Position numbers and translations under genes: made by a program
In this document: positions 26,900 through 37,748 of the stretch, piece by piece
Numbering within the stretch: position 1 is the stretch's first letter
Layout: every line of letters begins with the position of its first letter
DNA from: Acidobacteriota bacterium
Lineage (GTDB): Bacteria; Acidobacteriota; Blastocatellia; Pyrinomonadales; Pyrinomonadaceae
Reading direction: 5' to 3'
DNA: 64,000 bases
NCBI GenBank assembly: GCA_020199775.1
Contig: JAIVJZ010000005.1
Coordinates: 1-64,000, forward strand
Notes under the pieces: model-generated
Database searches by the model: none
Told to the model about the DNA's origin: nothing
The model's input: the letters and a program-made list of their open reading frames with translations, nothing else

Positions 26900-27544
26900 T
26901 TAGAGATTTTCAGAAGATGCGGCGTCTTGAGCCGCTTTGCGTTTGCGACGAATGCTTGCCGCCGCTCCCGCGAGACCCGTTCCCAATAGGATCATCGTAG
27001 CCGGTTCGGGTATGGGTTCAGGCGTAACAGTAATGACCTCACTCTTGTCGCCGGGTTGGATTCCCTGAAAGCGCGCGAAGACCAGTTCCGCGATTTGCTG
27101 CGCGGTCAACCCGGTAAAGTTGCCCGTCACGGTGAAAGTCGCGCACGCGCCGGGGGCGATGCCTTCGGAGACAGTGCCGCCACCGAAATTCTTGCCGGTC
27201 AAGAGAGCGAAGTCGAGTGTGCTGGTAGACGTTTGTGCGCCCGCCTGCGCTTTGACCGTGCTACTGATGGTGAAATCCGGGTCTGTGGAACTGGTCAGTG
27301 TAAAAGTGCCTCGATTATCGCCGGGCAAATTGAAGCCGAGGGCGGTAATAGAGCCGCTTGCCGAGGTATTACAAATAGTGAAAGTGAACGAATTGCCCGT
27401 TAAAGTGTAGTTCGAAATGGTCGCCGTCACGAGAGGCGTAGCGGCTGTCGCCGTGCTTGTAGTGATCGCGTCGGCTTGGGCGATAACGCTCAAAGCCAAC
27501 AACATAAAGGTGGCGACGCTGGTTAATAACATTTTGCGAATCAT
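26900..27544 (-). CDS. PEP-CTERM sorting domain protein
   Basis: A 214-residue exported protein: signal peptide MIRKMLLTSVATFMLLALS ending near AQADA, a beta-rich middle (NYTLTGNSFTFTICNTSASG; Cys residues at CNTS and ACATF) and a C-terminal IPEPATMILLGTGLAGAAAS with a basic tail. The sorting signal is nearly identical to that of the neighbour, suggesting one exosortase. The ATG at 27544 is preferred over the upstream frame because AAGAGGAG precedes it and it begins the signal peptide. Confidence 0.92.
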   Translation of the reverse strand: MIRKMLLTSVATFMLLALSVIAQADAITTSTATAATPLVTATISNYTLTGNSFTFTICNTSASGSITALGFNLPGDNRGTFTLTSSTDPDFTISSTVKAQAGAQTSTSTLDFALLTGKNFGGGTVSEGIAPGACATFTVTGNFTGLTAQQIAELVFARFQGIQPGDKSEVITVTPEPIPEPATMILLGTGLAGAAASIRRKRKAAQDAASSENL

Positions 27545-27600
27545 CTCTTGGTCTCCTCTTGAACGATTTCCGGTTGTAGACAAAGAAGTAAGAGAACTTC

Positions 27601-27625
27601 AAAACCATTGCGCTCGCATGGTTTT
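27601..27625. repeat. hairpin in the leader of the second PEP-CTERM gene
   Basis: AAAACCAT and ATGGTTTT flank a 9-base loop in the 5' leader; no T-tract. Role unknown. Confidence 0.4.
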
Positions 27626-27811
27626 CCATAACGTCTCGAAGTTTTCTTGTTTCTCTGTTTTAAAGGAAACCGACAATGCCGCCGAATTTCCGAAAAATAG
27701 AATGAAATCTTAATAATCGGAAAGGAGAGACGAGAGCAACGGCAGACGCATTGAGGCTAATACGCTGAAAATCGGGCTTCCGGCGAGTTTTTTTACAAAA
27801 GAGATTTCGCT

Positions 27812-29659
27812 CTATCTACGACCAAAGGGCAAGAATCGGGTGAAGCGACCTACAACGGTACTCGCTTCGGGCAATTTGAAGAGAGTCGTGATGGCGAAGT
27901 AGATAAGTCCGTAAGGGACGAGAACGAGGGCAGCGAGCAGGAGTGGATGGCGTCGTCCGACGAGGAGTTTGATTCCCCACGCGACGGCTGCGCTCAGGAA
28001 TGCGGCGAGCCATAGTTTTGAGATGTAAGAGAAGGAGAGTCCCGTCGGGCCGATGCGTCGGTTCAGCGTGCGGCGCAGGAGAAAGAACTCGACCCACCCG
28101 GCCATGCCGGAGGCGACGGTTAAACCGGCGACGCCCCAACGCGGGTCAATGCCCAGCGCGGGCGGAAGATAAAGCGCGAGCAAGATGCCGAGGCTGATGG
28201 AGACGACGATGCGCAGCACGGCGTAGCGCAGGGGCGTGCGCGTGTCGTGCAGCGCGTAGTAAGTGGAGGAGTAGAGGCGTCCGAGCGTGGAGGCGAGCAG
28301 TCCGGTGGCAGAGCCTGCGATGATGCCCCAGACGTACAGCACATCGCTATCGGTAAACCTGCCCGTGCGATAGAGCACGCCGACGATGATGTCGCCGAGC
28401 GCGACAAAGGCCACGGCCGAAGGGACGATGAAGAAGGCGATTTGTCGCAGGCCGCCGTCGAGGCGTCGGCGCAACTGACCGGCCACCTCTGCGACGCTCC
28501 CCGTCGCGCTCGACATGGCGGGCAGTTCCGCCGCCGAGACCGACATGCCGAAGAGACTGACGGGCAGCGTGTAGATGCTCTGCGCGAAGGTGAGCGCGGA
28601 GACCGCGCCGATAGGCAGGTAACTCGCGAGCAGTTGATCCACGAACGCGCTGATCTGGATGACGCCGCGGCTGACGAAGACCGGGAGGAAGTTTCCGACG
28701 ACGGTGCGCAGGTGCGTCGAGGCGAAGTCGAAAGTCAGGCGCAGACGCTTGATCAAAGTGAACACGGTCGGGAGTTGGACGGCGAACTGTAACGCGCTCC
28801 CGACGACCGAACCCCACGCGGCCATCAACGCCAACCGCGCGCCGAACTCTTCGCTCAACATTTGCCCGCCCGACTGCCACCCGCCGAAGCCGACGAGCGC
28901 GGCGATGATGGCGAAGTTCCAGATGATGGGTGCGGTGTAGGAGAGAAAGAATCGGCGGTGACTGTTGAGCACGCCGAGACACCAAGCGGAGAGGACGAGC
29001 AGACCCGCGCCCGGGAAAAATATCCGCACGAGCCTGAGCGTCAACTCTTGCCGCGCGCCTTCAAAACCGGGCGCGATGATGTTGATGAGGAAGGGCGTGG
29101 CGAGCACGCCGCCAAGCACGAGCACGGAGGTGACGAGCGCGAGCAGGGTGAAGACCGCCCCGGCGACGTGGTCGGCTTCGTCCTCGTCGCCCCGCGCGAG
29201 CAGGTTGGCGTAGACGGGAATGAAAGAGGCGGAGAGCGCGCCTTCGCCGAAGGCGTTTTGCAGAAAGTTAGGGATGCGAAACGCGGCGTCGAAGGCGTCC
29301 TTGGCGAACGAGTTGCCGAAGTAGTAGGCGAAGACGCGTTGGCGGACGAGTCCGACGATGCGACTGAGGAGAATCCCCGCGCCGACCAGTAAGGCATATT
29401 TGCCCGACCCGGTTTCGCGTTCCCGTTCGGCGACTACGCGCTCGCCGGGAAACTGACCCGTCGCCGCCCCCACCGGAGACTCCGTCTCGCCCGCGACGGT
29501 GCTCGCCTCTTCAAAGCGCGTCTCCACGGCGGACGCTTCGTGTCGATTCGGCTCTTGAGGTTCGCGCTGTCTGCTTGCGGGCGAGGGCATGGGCGGTTCG
29601 GCATTGTTGTCGGTTGGCGGGTCGCCCGCGGTCGGGTTGTCCTCTGGCTCTTGGGTCAT
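27812..29659 (-). CDS. murJ: lipid II flippase MurJ
   Basis: MurJ flips lipid II across the inner membrane for peptidoglycan synthesis. The 615-residue protein has about 14 membrane helices; LVGAGILLSRIVGLVRQRVFAYYFG and NAFGEGALSASFIPVYA are MviN/MurJ signatures with the conserved Arg residues. It carries an unusual hydrophilic N-terminus of about 85 residues (Pro/Glu/Thr-rich) before the first helix. The ATG at 29659 is 8 bases past the stop of the NtrC-like gene, so they are cotranscribed; upstream extension of the frame is antisense noise. Confidence 0.95.
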   Translation of the reverse strand: MTQEPEDNPTAGDPPTDNNAEPPMPSPASRQREPQEPNRHEASAVETRFEEASTVAGETESPVGAATGQFPGERVVAERERETGSGKYALLVGAGILLSRIVGLVRQRVFAYYFGNSFAKDAFDAAFRIPNFLQNAFGEGALSASFIPVYANLLARGDEDEADHVAGAVFTLLALVTSVLVLGGVLATPFLINIIAPGFEGARQELTLRLVRIFFPGAGLLVLSAWCLGVLNSHRRFFLSYTAPIIWNFAIIAALVGFGGWQSGGQMLSEEFGARLALMAAWGSVVGSALQFAVQLPTVFTLIKRLRLTFDFASTHLRTVVGNFLPVFVSRGVIQISAFVDQLLASYLPIGAVSALTFAQSIYTLPVSLFGMSVSAAELPAMSSATGSVAEVAGQLRRRLDGGLRQIAFFIVPSAVAFVALGDIIVGVLYRTGRFTDSDVLYVWGIIAGSATGLLASTLGRLYSSTYYALHDTRTPLRYAVLRIVVSISLGILLALYLPPALGIDPRWGVAGLTVASGMAGWVEFFLLRRTLNRRIGPTGLSFSYISKLWLAAFLSAAVAWGIKLLVGRRHPLLLAALVLVPYGLIYFAITTLFKLPEASTVVGRFTRFLPFGRR

Positions 29660-29667
29660 GCGGGTGT

Positions 29668-31050
<1,383 letters not shown>

Positions 31051-31056
31051 AAAAGC

Positions 31057-31136
31057 AGAGGTCAGAGGTTAGAGGTCAGAGGTTAGTCTAAAGACAGCTT
31101 TCGCCGGCCTCTAACCTTTGACCTCTAACCTCTGAC
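31057..31136. repeat. heptad hairpin, GAGGTCA family
   Basis: Left arm of four alternating AGAGGTC/AGAGGTT units, spacer AGTCTAAAGACAGCTTTCGC, right arm CCTCTAACC, TTTGACC, TCTAACC, TCTGAC. It lies 6 bases upstream of the NtrC-like gene start. Confidence 0.88.
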
Positions 31137-31192
31137 GTGTGCATCGTTCAACATTCGGGCGGGGCGTGTCAAGCGCATGATTTTGACGCGCG

Positions 31193-31234
31193 GAAAAAGG
31201 GACGGGCGCGGCTCGTGAGAGGCCGCGCCCGTCC
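31193..31234 (-). terminator. terminator after the PilX-like gene
   Basis: On the minus strand a 13-bp stem GGACGGGCGCGGC with its complement (31200-31212, 31222-31234) is followed by a C and a run of T. It separates the pilin operon from the NtrC-like gene. Confidence 0.85.
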
Positions 31235-31255
31235 GTGTAGGTTGAGGCTGGACGT

Positions 31256-33079
31256 TTATCTTTCGGAGACGCCGCCGACGGACAGGCCGGCCGCACGGTT
31301 GGCGCTGACGATGGCCGCCCAGTCGAATTCGAAGGTACTGCCGCCGCCGCCCGACACGTCGAAGGATGGCGCGCCGAAGTTGCCGGAGCCGTTGAGGCTG
31401 AAGTTCGCCACGATCCACGCGCCGCGTATGTTGGCGTTGCCGCCGCCCGAACGCGTCACGCGACCGTTGCCCATCACGAGAATGATGCCCCGAAAGTCGC
31501 TGTTGCCCTTGAGCACCAGATTGCCCGTCACGACGAGCAGCCCGCCGCCGCCGTCCAACTCGCAGTTGTGATCGACGAAGGTGAAACCGCCGGTGTTGTA
31601 GTCTCCGGCGAGGCCGTTAAAGGGCGTGTCGAAGTAGCGATTTTGCGCCCGCGCTTTGGCGCGCAGCCCGCCGTTCCCATTTGCGCCGTAGAGGAATTCG
31701 CGCGCCGCATTGGCCGTGCGTAAAAAGTCCGGGGTCACGGCCGGGGGCGGGAGTATCGCGGGAACCGGCGCGGGGTTTGGGGGGCTTGCCCACGGATCCG
31801 GGACGGGATTCGGATTGGGAACCATGCTCGGCGGGATGGTGTGATCGAGGATCGCTAATTTGGGGTCGTCGGCCTGAGCGGGCGGGCTGGGTTGCACCGT
31901 CGCACCTTTCTTGATTCCGGTGTCGGCCGCAGTCCAATCGTGCAAGCTAATGGCGACAGCGGGAGCGACCGGCTGTTGCCCCGAAGCGTCTACGCCGATA
32001 TATCTTTTAGCGTTACTGCTTCCCAGATCGAAAGTCATAGGCTGTGACGGGTCGTCCGCGCCGCGAATGCAGATGGGCGAGGGCGGTCGGATGGCGAAGT
32101 TGAAATTGTCGAGGGTCATCTCCAGATGCTTCATCGCGCCTTTGGGCCCGTAGCCGATGGACGAGACGACGAGGCGGCGCGGCTCCGGCGCGGTGATCGT
32201 CACGGGCACGACGGTAGTTGCTCCTGCGACCGACGCGTTGAGGGGCAGCGGGCTGGTGAGTTGCAGCAGCGTGCCGCCGAGGACGGCGGTGGCCTCGTTG
32301 AAGTTGACGGCGATTGTTTTAACTCCCGCCGGGCCGACGATGCCCGACACCTTTCCGAGAACCGTGTAGGTGGCCGGCCACGGCGAAATCTGATTGATGT
32401 TCAACGTGAGAGTCGTGTTGACGGAGACCGTCACCCCGACAGGGTAAGAGATGGTGATCGTCCCGAGCGAACCGGCGACCGCGGGGAATGAGTTCGTGGG
32501 GTTCGACGGCGGGGGCGTGTAGGTGAGCACCGCGCCGCCGACTGAGAACACCGTGCTGTTATTGCCGAATTTCCCCATCACCGTGTAGCGCACGCTCGCG
32601 CTATTGTCCGGGTCTCTGAGCGTGACGGCGTAGGCCGTGCCGTTTAAGGGGCTGTAGTTGGGGCCGATGGCGGCGCGATCCGTGAAGTTCGGATGGTAGT
32701 TCAACCAGCGCGAGAGGCGCGGCAGGGCAGACGAGTCGCCCGCGGTGTTCGAGGTGTTGTTCATGATGGCGCGGCGAAAGCTGATCTTGTCCGCGTCCTG
32801 AACCGTGCCGCCTGGGCCGGGCGCGCCGACGTTGTTCGGCGGGCGGTTGCCGCGCAGCACGTTGAGCGCATCTTCGAGTCCGGTTTCGGCCGCGTAGTAA
32901 GCCTGTGCTTCGGGGGTTGAGTCATAGACGGTCGTCGCCGTCATGGCGGTCGTCATGATCAACGCGCCGCCCGCGGCCAGCAGCAGCATCGAAATGAGCA
33001 GCATCATGATCAACGCCGCGCCGCGCTCGTTGTGGCGGCGGCGGCGAGAGGTGATGTTCGGCTTCTGTCTTCTCTTCAT
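31256..33079 (-). CDS. PilX-like type IV pilus assembly protein
   Basis: A 607-residue protein with a basic N-terminus, a prepilin-like NERGAALIMMLLISMLLLAAGG segment (cleavage after Gly, hydrophobic helix, no Glu at +5) and the PilX-like YYAAETGLEDALN motif. The rest is a large extracytoplasmic region: beta-rich with IPT-like repeats (VTVSVNTTLTLN), then Pro-rich linkers and a C-terminal Gly/Ser-rich beta domain. It is last in a four-gene minor-pilin operon. The ATG at 33079 (MKRRQKP) is preferred over a TTG at 33100; neither has a strong Shine-Dalgarno. Confidence 0.8.
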   Translation of the reverse strand: MKRRQKPNITSRRRRHNERGAALIMMLLISMLLLAAGGALIMTTAMTATTVYDSTPEAQAYYAAETGLEDALNVLRGNRPPNNVGAPGPGGTVQDADKISFRRAIMNNTSNTAGDSSALPRLSRWLNYHPNFTDRAAIGPNYSPLNGTAYAVTLRDPDNSASVRYTVMGKFGNNSTVFSVGGAVLTYTPPPSNPTNSFPAVAGSLGTITISYPVGVTVSVNTTLTLNINQISPWPATYTVLGKVSGIVGPAGVKTIAVNFNEATAVLGGTLLQLTSPLPLNASVAGATTVVPVTITAPEPRRLVVSSIGYGPKGAMKHLEMTLDNFNFAIRPPSPICIRGADDPSQPMTFDLGSSNAKRYIGVDASGQQPVAPAVAISLHDWTAADTGIKKGATVQPSPPAQADDPKLAILDHTIPPSMVPNPNPVPDPWASPPNPAPVPAILPPPAVTPDFLRTANAAREFLYGANGNGGLRAKARAQNRYFDTPFNGLAGDYNTGGFTFVDHNCELDGGGGLLVVTGNLVLKGNSDFRGIILVMGNGRVTRSGGGNANIRGAWIVANFSLNGSGNFGAPSFDVSGGGGSTFEFDWAAIVSANRAAGLSVGGVSER

Positions 33080-33125
33080 TGTGTTCAACCCCGCTCTCAA
33101 GCGAGCGACTCTACGGTTCGCTTCC

Positions 33126-33830
33126 TTAAAAAGTATCCAACTGGGCGTTGCGCAAATTCACCCGCGACGTGAGCGTGACCTGCGCCGGCGGTTGATAACC
33201 CGTGCTGCCGGGCTGGCCGACCTGATTGAGCGTGACCCAGATTCTGATGTTGATGCTCTTGGCCTCGGCGATGGTCGCGGCCACCCCACCGGCCAGGTTG
33301 AGAAAATCGAACTGCACGCCGTCGATGCGATTGGCGAGCACCAGCGAGTCGCCGGTGATGAGGTCTTTGCGCACCAGAAAATTGCTGGTTCCGTCCTGCA
33401 CGAACTGGAATTTGATCGCCTCGTCCGCGCCGCTGATGCTGTTATCGGGAGCATCGATGGGAACCCCGGTCGGCGGGTTGAACTCGCCCTGCGCGTCGGT
33501 GTTCGTGACGAAGGTGATCGAGGTCGCGTTGCAGTCTTCGGCGATGAGGCCGTTGGCCGGGACGGGTCGGGTGCCGCCGGGGGCGGCGTAGGTCAACCCG
33601 TATGGCAGTTGATAGCCCGAACTGGCGACTTCGCGCGTGATGATGTTCAGCGCGCGGCGCGCGTCGGCGGTGCCTTCCGAGCGTTGGTCTTCGCGCGAGC
33701 GCACGTTGAACGCGCTGACCAGCAGCGAGGCCGCCGCGCCCGTGATGAAGATCATCACGGTCATCGCCACCAACAATTCCATGATCGAAAAACCGGCTTC
33801 TTTTTTTACGCCGTGTGCAGCCTGTTGCAT
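33126..33830 (-). CDS. prepilin-type minor pilin, PilW-like
   Basis: A 234-residue prepilin with the type III signal KKEAGFSIMELLVAMTVMIF: cleavage after Gly, Phe at +1, Glu at +5, then the hydrophobic helix. The C-terminal domain (AITFVTNTDAQGEF; VRKDLITGDSLVLANRIDGV) resembles PilW. It probably joins the pilus-tip complex in the inner membrane and periplasm. Neighbouring prepilins flank it on the same strand. Confidence 0.9.
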   Translation of the reverse strand: MQQAAHGVKKEAGFSIMELLVAMTVMIFITGAAASLLVSAFNVRSREDQRSEGTADARRALNIITREVASSGYQLPYGLTYAAPGGTRPVPANGLIAEDCNATSITFVTNTDAQGEFNPPTGVPIDAPDNSISGADEAIKFQFVQDGTSNFLVRKDLITGDSLVLANRIDGVQFDFLNLAGGVAATIAEAKSINIRIWVTLNQVGQPGSTGYQPPAQVTLTSRVNLRNAQLDTF

Positions 33831-33874
33831 GAACTTCTTCTCCCTCGTTTATCCCGCCCGTGTGCTCGCGCCGC

Positions 33875-34501
33875 CTACTGCTTATAGGGGCCGGGCGCGC
33901 CGACGCTGCGACGAAAGACCACTACCACGGGATTCTGGTTCGCCCACGCGTTTTGGCCGCTGCCGTTGACGGGCACGACGCGAATCGTGATCTGTTTCTG
34001 CTTCGCGGCGGCGGCCGAAACGCCTATGGGGAACGGGACGACCTCTGTCTGAATCTGAAAGGTATTGCTACCGGAAGGCGCGCTGCCGCCCGTCGTTCCG
34101 CCGCCGGGCGTGGGCGAGGGCGTCGGCGTGGCCGCCGCGTTGGGATTAAAACCGCCTGTATAACTGCTGGCGGCGACCGGAGCGTCGTATGGCTGGTCGC
34201 CGCCGACGCTGCTGCTGCTGCTGCTGCCCTGCGTATAACTCGTGGCCGGGTTGATGACCACGGTTTCCGGGCCGTAAGTGCCGAACGCAAGTCCGGTATC
34301 GTTGTAGTCGGAGCCGCGCAAAACTTCGAGGCGTTGTTGCGCGACGGCCATGGCGACGGAGCGTTGCGACGCCCCGGAGTTATAGCGCACCGAGTAGAGA
34401 AAGAGGGAAGTCGCGCTCAGCCCGACGATCAACATCACGAGCATCGCCACGGTGGTTTCGATCAGGGTGAACCCTTTGTTGTTCATGCGTTGACGCTTCA
34501 T
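33875..34501 (-). CDS. prepilin-type minor pilin, PilV-like
   Basis: A 208-residue prepilin: MKRQRMNNKGFTLIETTVAM gives cleavage after Gly10 and Glu at +5. The QQRLEVLRGSDYND segment and small size fit PilV/GspI-like minor pilins. The C-terminal half has Ser/Gly/Thr- and Pro-rich low complexity (SSSSSVGG; TPTPSPTPGGG). It lies in the minor-pilin operon, 12 bases after the preceding gene's stop. Confidence 0.88.
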   Translation of the reverse strand: MKRQRMNNKGFTLIETTVAMLVMLIVGLSATSLFLYSVRYNSGASQRSVAMAVAQQRLEVLRGSDYNDTGLAFGTYGPETVVINPATSYTQGSSSSSSVGGDQPYDAPVAASSYTGGFNPNAAATPTPSPTPGGGTTGGSAPSGSNTFQIQTEVVPFPIGVSAAAAKQKQITIRVVPVNGSGQNAWANQNPVVVVFRRSVGAPGPYKQ

Positions 34502-34513
34502 GTTGTGTTGCTC

Positions 34514-35620
34514 CTAGTTGGTGACCGTCACTCTGAACGAAGCATTGCCGCACTCGGGCGAACTAAAAGTCACCTGATAGGTGAAGCCTGCGTTATTGCG
34601 TCTTGAACTGACCGAGAAAGTGGCCGAGCCGCCGGCCGCCACCGTCGCGCTGTTCGGGCTGACGGTAATTTCGTTCGCATTACTGGGTGTGGCCGTGACG
34701 GTCGTCCCCGTCAGCGCGTTCAGCACACTGACCCTCACCGACGCCGACGTGAGGCCATTCTTTCGTATTGATCCCGATGTCGGAGTGACAGACAAAGAGC
34801 ATGGCGTGCTGCCGCCGCCACCGCCGTCCGGCGTGGGCGTGGGCGTGGGCGTTGCGCTCGGCGTAGGGGTCGCACTCGGGGTAGGAGTTGCGCTGGGCGT
34901 GGGCGTCGGCTGAGGCGTGGGCGTCGGCTCGGGCGTGGGCGTCGCGCTCGGCGTGGGGGTCGCGCTCGGCGACGGGCTGGGGGTTGAAGTCGGCGTCCCG
35001 CCGGGGGTCGGCGGTGGCAAGAGCGACGGCGTGGGTACCGGGGTCGGCGCGTTGAAGTTCGAGGAATTGGAGTTGACGGTGGGCGTGTAGACGCCGTCAT
35101 TGATCGTCACGTCGCCGAAACCGGAGACGGCCACCGGAGTTTCATAGTTACGGTCGCCCTCGACGTTGGTTCTGCGGTCGCCGTTTTGTAAGACGAACCT
35201 GTGGTCGAAGCCGGTGCGGCCGCGCCAGTCGAAGGCAATCTCCTTGCCGATATTGTCCGGGTAGAAAGTGATGCCGGGTTCGAGCAGGACGTTACGCGCC
35301 ACGGGCACGCCCGTGCTGTTGAAATCGATGAACACCTGATAGGTGGTGGCGTCGAGCACGGTGACTTTCGCGAGAGGGTTGCCGGGGGTGCCGGCGCGGC
35401 GTCGCACCGAATCCACGCGCGCCTTCTCCAGATAGCTGGCGAACAGGCGCGCCGAGTTAATGCGTCGCTGCCCGGCGCGCGCCGACGTGACGCCCATCAG
35501 CGCAACCGTCGAAAGCACGGCGATGATGGCGACCACGATCACCATCTGGAGGAGCGTAAAGCCGCTTTCGTTACGCCTCTTCAAAATTCTCTGCGCCTGT
35601 TCGTTGCTCAACTTGTTCAT
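34514..35620 (-). CDS. prepilin-type protein, FimT/GspH-like, with PT-rich linker and Ig-like domain
   Basis: A 368-residue prepilin, first of the operon. The signal [18 protein letters not shown] has Gln where Glu is expected at +5. A FimT/GspH-like globular domain follows (to about residue 190), then a Thr/Pro-rich linker of about 60 residues built from TPTPSA repeats, then a C-terminal beta domain ([17 protein letters not shown]) of about 100 residues with two Cys. The ATG at 35620 is chosen for GGAGG 8 bases upstream and because it starts right before the prepilin leader. The modular tail suggests an exposed adhesive part. Confidence 0.87.
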   Translation of the reverse strand: MNKLSNEQAQRILKRRNESGFTLLQMVIVVAIIAVLSTVALMGVTSARAGQRRINSARLFASYLEKARVDSVRRRAGTPGNPLAKVTVLDATTYQVFIDFNSTGVPVARNVLLEPGITFYPDNIGKEIAFDWRGRTGFDHRFVLQNGDRRTNVEGDRNYETPVAVSGFGDVTINDGVYTPTVNSNSSNFNAPTPVPTPSLLPPPTPGGTPTSTPSPSPSATPTPSATPTPEPTPTPQPTPTPSATPTPSATPTPSATPTPTPTPDGGGGGSTPCSLSVTPTSGSIRKNGLTSASVRVSVLNALTGTTVTATPSNANEITVSPNSATVAAGGSATFSVSSRRNNAGFTYQVTFSSPECGNASFRVTVTN

Positions 35621-36292
35621 CCCTGCCTCCACGAGAAAGCCCTCTTTCACTTCATTCACCCGCGCGCTTTGACGGGCATCCCGTCTCACCCTCCATGGCA
35701 AAGGCGGTGCCACGCGCGGGCGGGCGGCTTTTACACGCGTTTCGACGCGCCCGTCGCCCGTCGCCCCACACTGCGCGTCACCTTAAGTAACAAAACAGGA
35801 AGCGGCATACACACGCGCCCGGCTCCGCACGCCACGCGGCGCGCGGGACGAACCTCTGTTACACATTCTGTCACTAACGGAAACATCGGGCGCGTTCACC
35901 CGACGCGACGCGCCCACGGCGTCGCGGCCTGCGCGCTCCCGCAAATGAAAGTGTGTGTGGTGCTTGAGGTGAGAAGTCGCCGCCCGCAGGCGTGGCGGCT
36001 CAACAATTGCAATAGTGACGGTCGCGTCGCCGGAAACGGCCGCGAGGCTGTCCTCAACTTAACGTCGAGGCGGCTTCGCCCCGCGACAGGCGAGCGAACA
36101 AGGGGGTTGACTGGAAGAGAACTGCTGCGAAGCGGAAGGTGCGGCGCGCGTGCGACTAACGCTTCCGGCAGCTTGAATCAAGCGGGAGAAACAAAAGGAT
36201 CGTCCGCTTGCGCGCGGTGCCGCACGCCGTGCGCGAGTCGGACGAAAAAGCGCCCCGGCGACTCTCAGGCCGCCGGGGCGCGCTTTTTTTGA
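35621..36292. other. long gene-free leader of the pilin operon
   Basis: About 670 bases with no credible protein: an open plus-strand frame crosses it but its peptide is compositionally random. On the minus strand it is the leader of the minor-pilin operon. On the plus strand it ends in a strong terminator at 36245-36290, so a plus-strand non-coding RNA is possible (for example a CAAGCGG...CCGCTTG hairpin at about 36179-36210). I could not match a known RNA family or a clear -24/-12 sigma54 promoter. Confidence 0.4.
36245..36290. terminator. bidirectional rho-independent terminator
   Basis: Stem GCGCCCCGGCG with CGCCGGGGCGC around a 10-base loop; seven T on the plus strand, and five on the minus strand where it would end dacB transcripts. 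Confidence 0.88.
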
Positions 36293-36372
36293 AACGATGA
36301 AGTATGAACGTGGAACGATGAACTGAAAGCAACTGTCTTTACTTCATCGCTCATCGTTCCGCGTTCATCGTT
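36293..36372. repeat. heptad hairpin, AACGATG family
   Basis: Left AACGATG, AAGTATG, AACGTGG, AACGATG; spacer AACTGAAAGCAACTGTCTTTACTT; right CATCGCT, CATCGTT, CCGCGTT, CATCGTT. It lies between the terminator and the dacB stop. Confidence 0.9.
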
Positions 36373-37748
36373 TAATTCGAGTCCGGTTCAAACTCCGACG
36401 CGCCGGCCTGCTCGACTTCGGTGTCGGAGAGACGCATGGCGAGCGTCTGGGGCGAGTAAGCGAAGGGCGCGGGGCCGCCGCGCGTGAATTGGAGTTGGGA
36501 GACGAGGCGGTCTTGCGCTTCGCGGAAACGTGGGACGCTGCCGCGCTGGTTGAAGATAACGAACAGGAGCGTCTCGCCCGTCTGCGTGCGCATCTGACCG
36601 GCGAGCGCGCTCGCGCCGCCGTCGGTGCGACCGAGCGTGCCGGTCTTGCCGATGACGCTGCCGCGCGCATAGCCGAACGTATAACGCTTCCGCAACGTGC
36701 CGGGGTCGATGCCCGCGACCGGCATGATGTCCGAAGGCGACAAATTGTGCTTTGCCAGTTCCTTCAACAGCCCGCGATAAACTTTCATCATCGAACGCGG
36801 CGACAGGCGATTGACGCCCAGCCCGCTCGTCGAAGAGAGGCGCACGTCGCCGGGCGCGAGCCCGACTTTGCTGACGAGAAAATGCTGGACGCCCGACGCG
36901 CCGCCGAGAAAGTCGCCGAGCCGTTCGGCCATGAAGTTGTTCGAGTAGCAGAGCAGCACTTTGAGCACGTCAACCAGTTTGCTCGAACGATGCGTGAGCA
37001 GCACGCGCGCCTTCGGCGGGACGGACGCGACGTAGACCGCGCCCATCACGGCGACGCTCGGGATCGTCTGCGTCGCGGCGGTGTCACCGTGCGCGAGCCG
37101 CTCGTCGAACCACGCGCGCGTCGCCGCGGCCGGGCGGCGCGTGGCGTCGAGCGTGTCGTAGAAAATTTCGCCGGAACGGATGGTCGACCAGCCGAAGTTC
37201 ATCGTGAACTTCGGCGGCACGATGAGGTCGCCCGTCACCGTGCGGACGCCGAGACGGTTCAACTCGCGCGCGATGGCGACGGCGTGTTCGTAGTGGAATG
37301 AAGGGTCGCGCCCGGAGATGATCAGGTCGCCCGTGATCGTGCCCGTCGTTTGATCAAAAGTCCCGTTCGTCCAGACGACCGTCGAGAAGCGGTAGTTAGG
37401 CCCGAAGGTTTGCAGGGCGTGGTAGGCCGTGGCGAGTTTGACGACCGAGGCCGGGTTGTATTGTTGATTCGCCGCCTGTTCCATCACGACTTTCCCGTCG
37501 AGCGTTTCGACGAGCACGCCCTGCGTGTAGAAGGCGGGCGTCGGCTGCGGTTGCGGCTGCGCGGCCAGATCGCTCGCGATGTCAGGCGACGATGTGGCGG
37601 GCGGCGTCTCCGGCCAGGTGGAGACGACGAACGGCGTGGCCGACGGCAGAGGCGCGGGCTTGTAGTCGTCCTGCGCCGCCGCGCCCGCGTACAACGAGAG
37701 CATCAACCCCGACGCCAAAAACAATTGTCTGACTTTTGATCTGATCAT
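36372..37748 (-). CDS. dacB: D-alanyl-D-alanine carboxypeptidase/endopeptidase (PBP4, family S13)
   Basis: A periplasmic penicillin-binding protein that trims or cleaves peptidoglycan peptides. After a signal peptide (to about residue 25) come the active-site SxxK (ASVVKLATA), SxN (YSNNFMAERLG) and KTG (GKTGTL) motifs in the S13 spacing, with the intervening domain typical of PBP4 (TGDLIVPPKF; ISGRDPSF). Length 458 is normal. It is divergent from the Ogg2 gene. Confidence 0.95.
   Translation of the reverse strand: MIRSKVRQLFLASGLMLSLYAGAAAQDDYKPAPLPSATPFVVSTWPETPPATSSPDIASDLAAQPQPQPTPAFYTQGVLVETLDGKVVMEQAANQQYNPASVVKLATAYHALQTFGPNYRFSTVVWTNGTFDQTTGTITGDLIISGRDPSFHYEHAVAIARELNRLGVRTVTGDLIVPPKFTMNFGWSTIRSGEIFYDTLDATRRPAAATRAWFDERLAHGDTAATQTIPSVAVMGAVYVASVPPKARVLLTHRSSKLVDVLKVLLCYSNNFMAERLGDFLGGASGVQHFLVSKVGLAPGDVRLSSTSGLGVNRLSPRSMMKVYRGLLKELAKHNLSPSDIMPVAGIDPGTLRKRYTFGYARGSVIGKTGTLGRTDGGASALAGQMRTQTGETLLFVIFNQRGSVPRFREAQDRLVSQLQFTRGGPAPFAYSPQTLAMRLSDTEVEQAGASEFEPDSN

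Noticed and set aside
26498..27811. A c-di-GMP riboswitch before the PEP-CTERM genes
   Set aside because: Hairpins are present but the conserved GEMM core is not seen.
35201..36292. A 363-codon plus-strand open frame crossing the pilin gene and its leader
   Set aside because: Half of it is antisense to a prepilin, the rest is random-looking, and it ends in the terminator hairpin.
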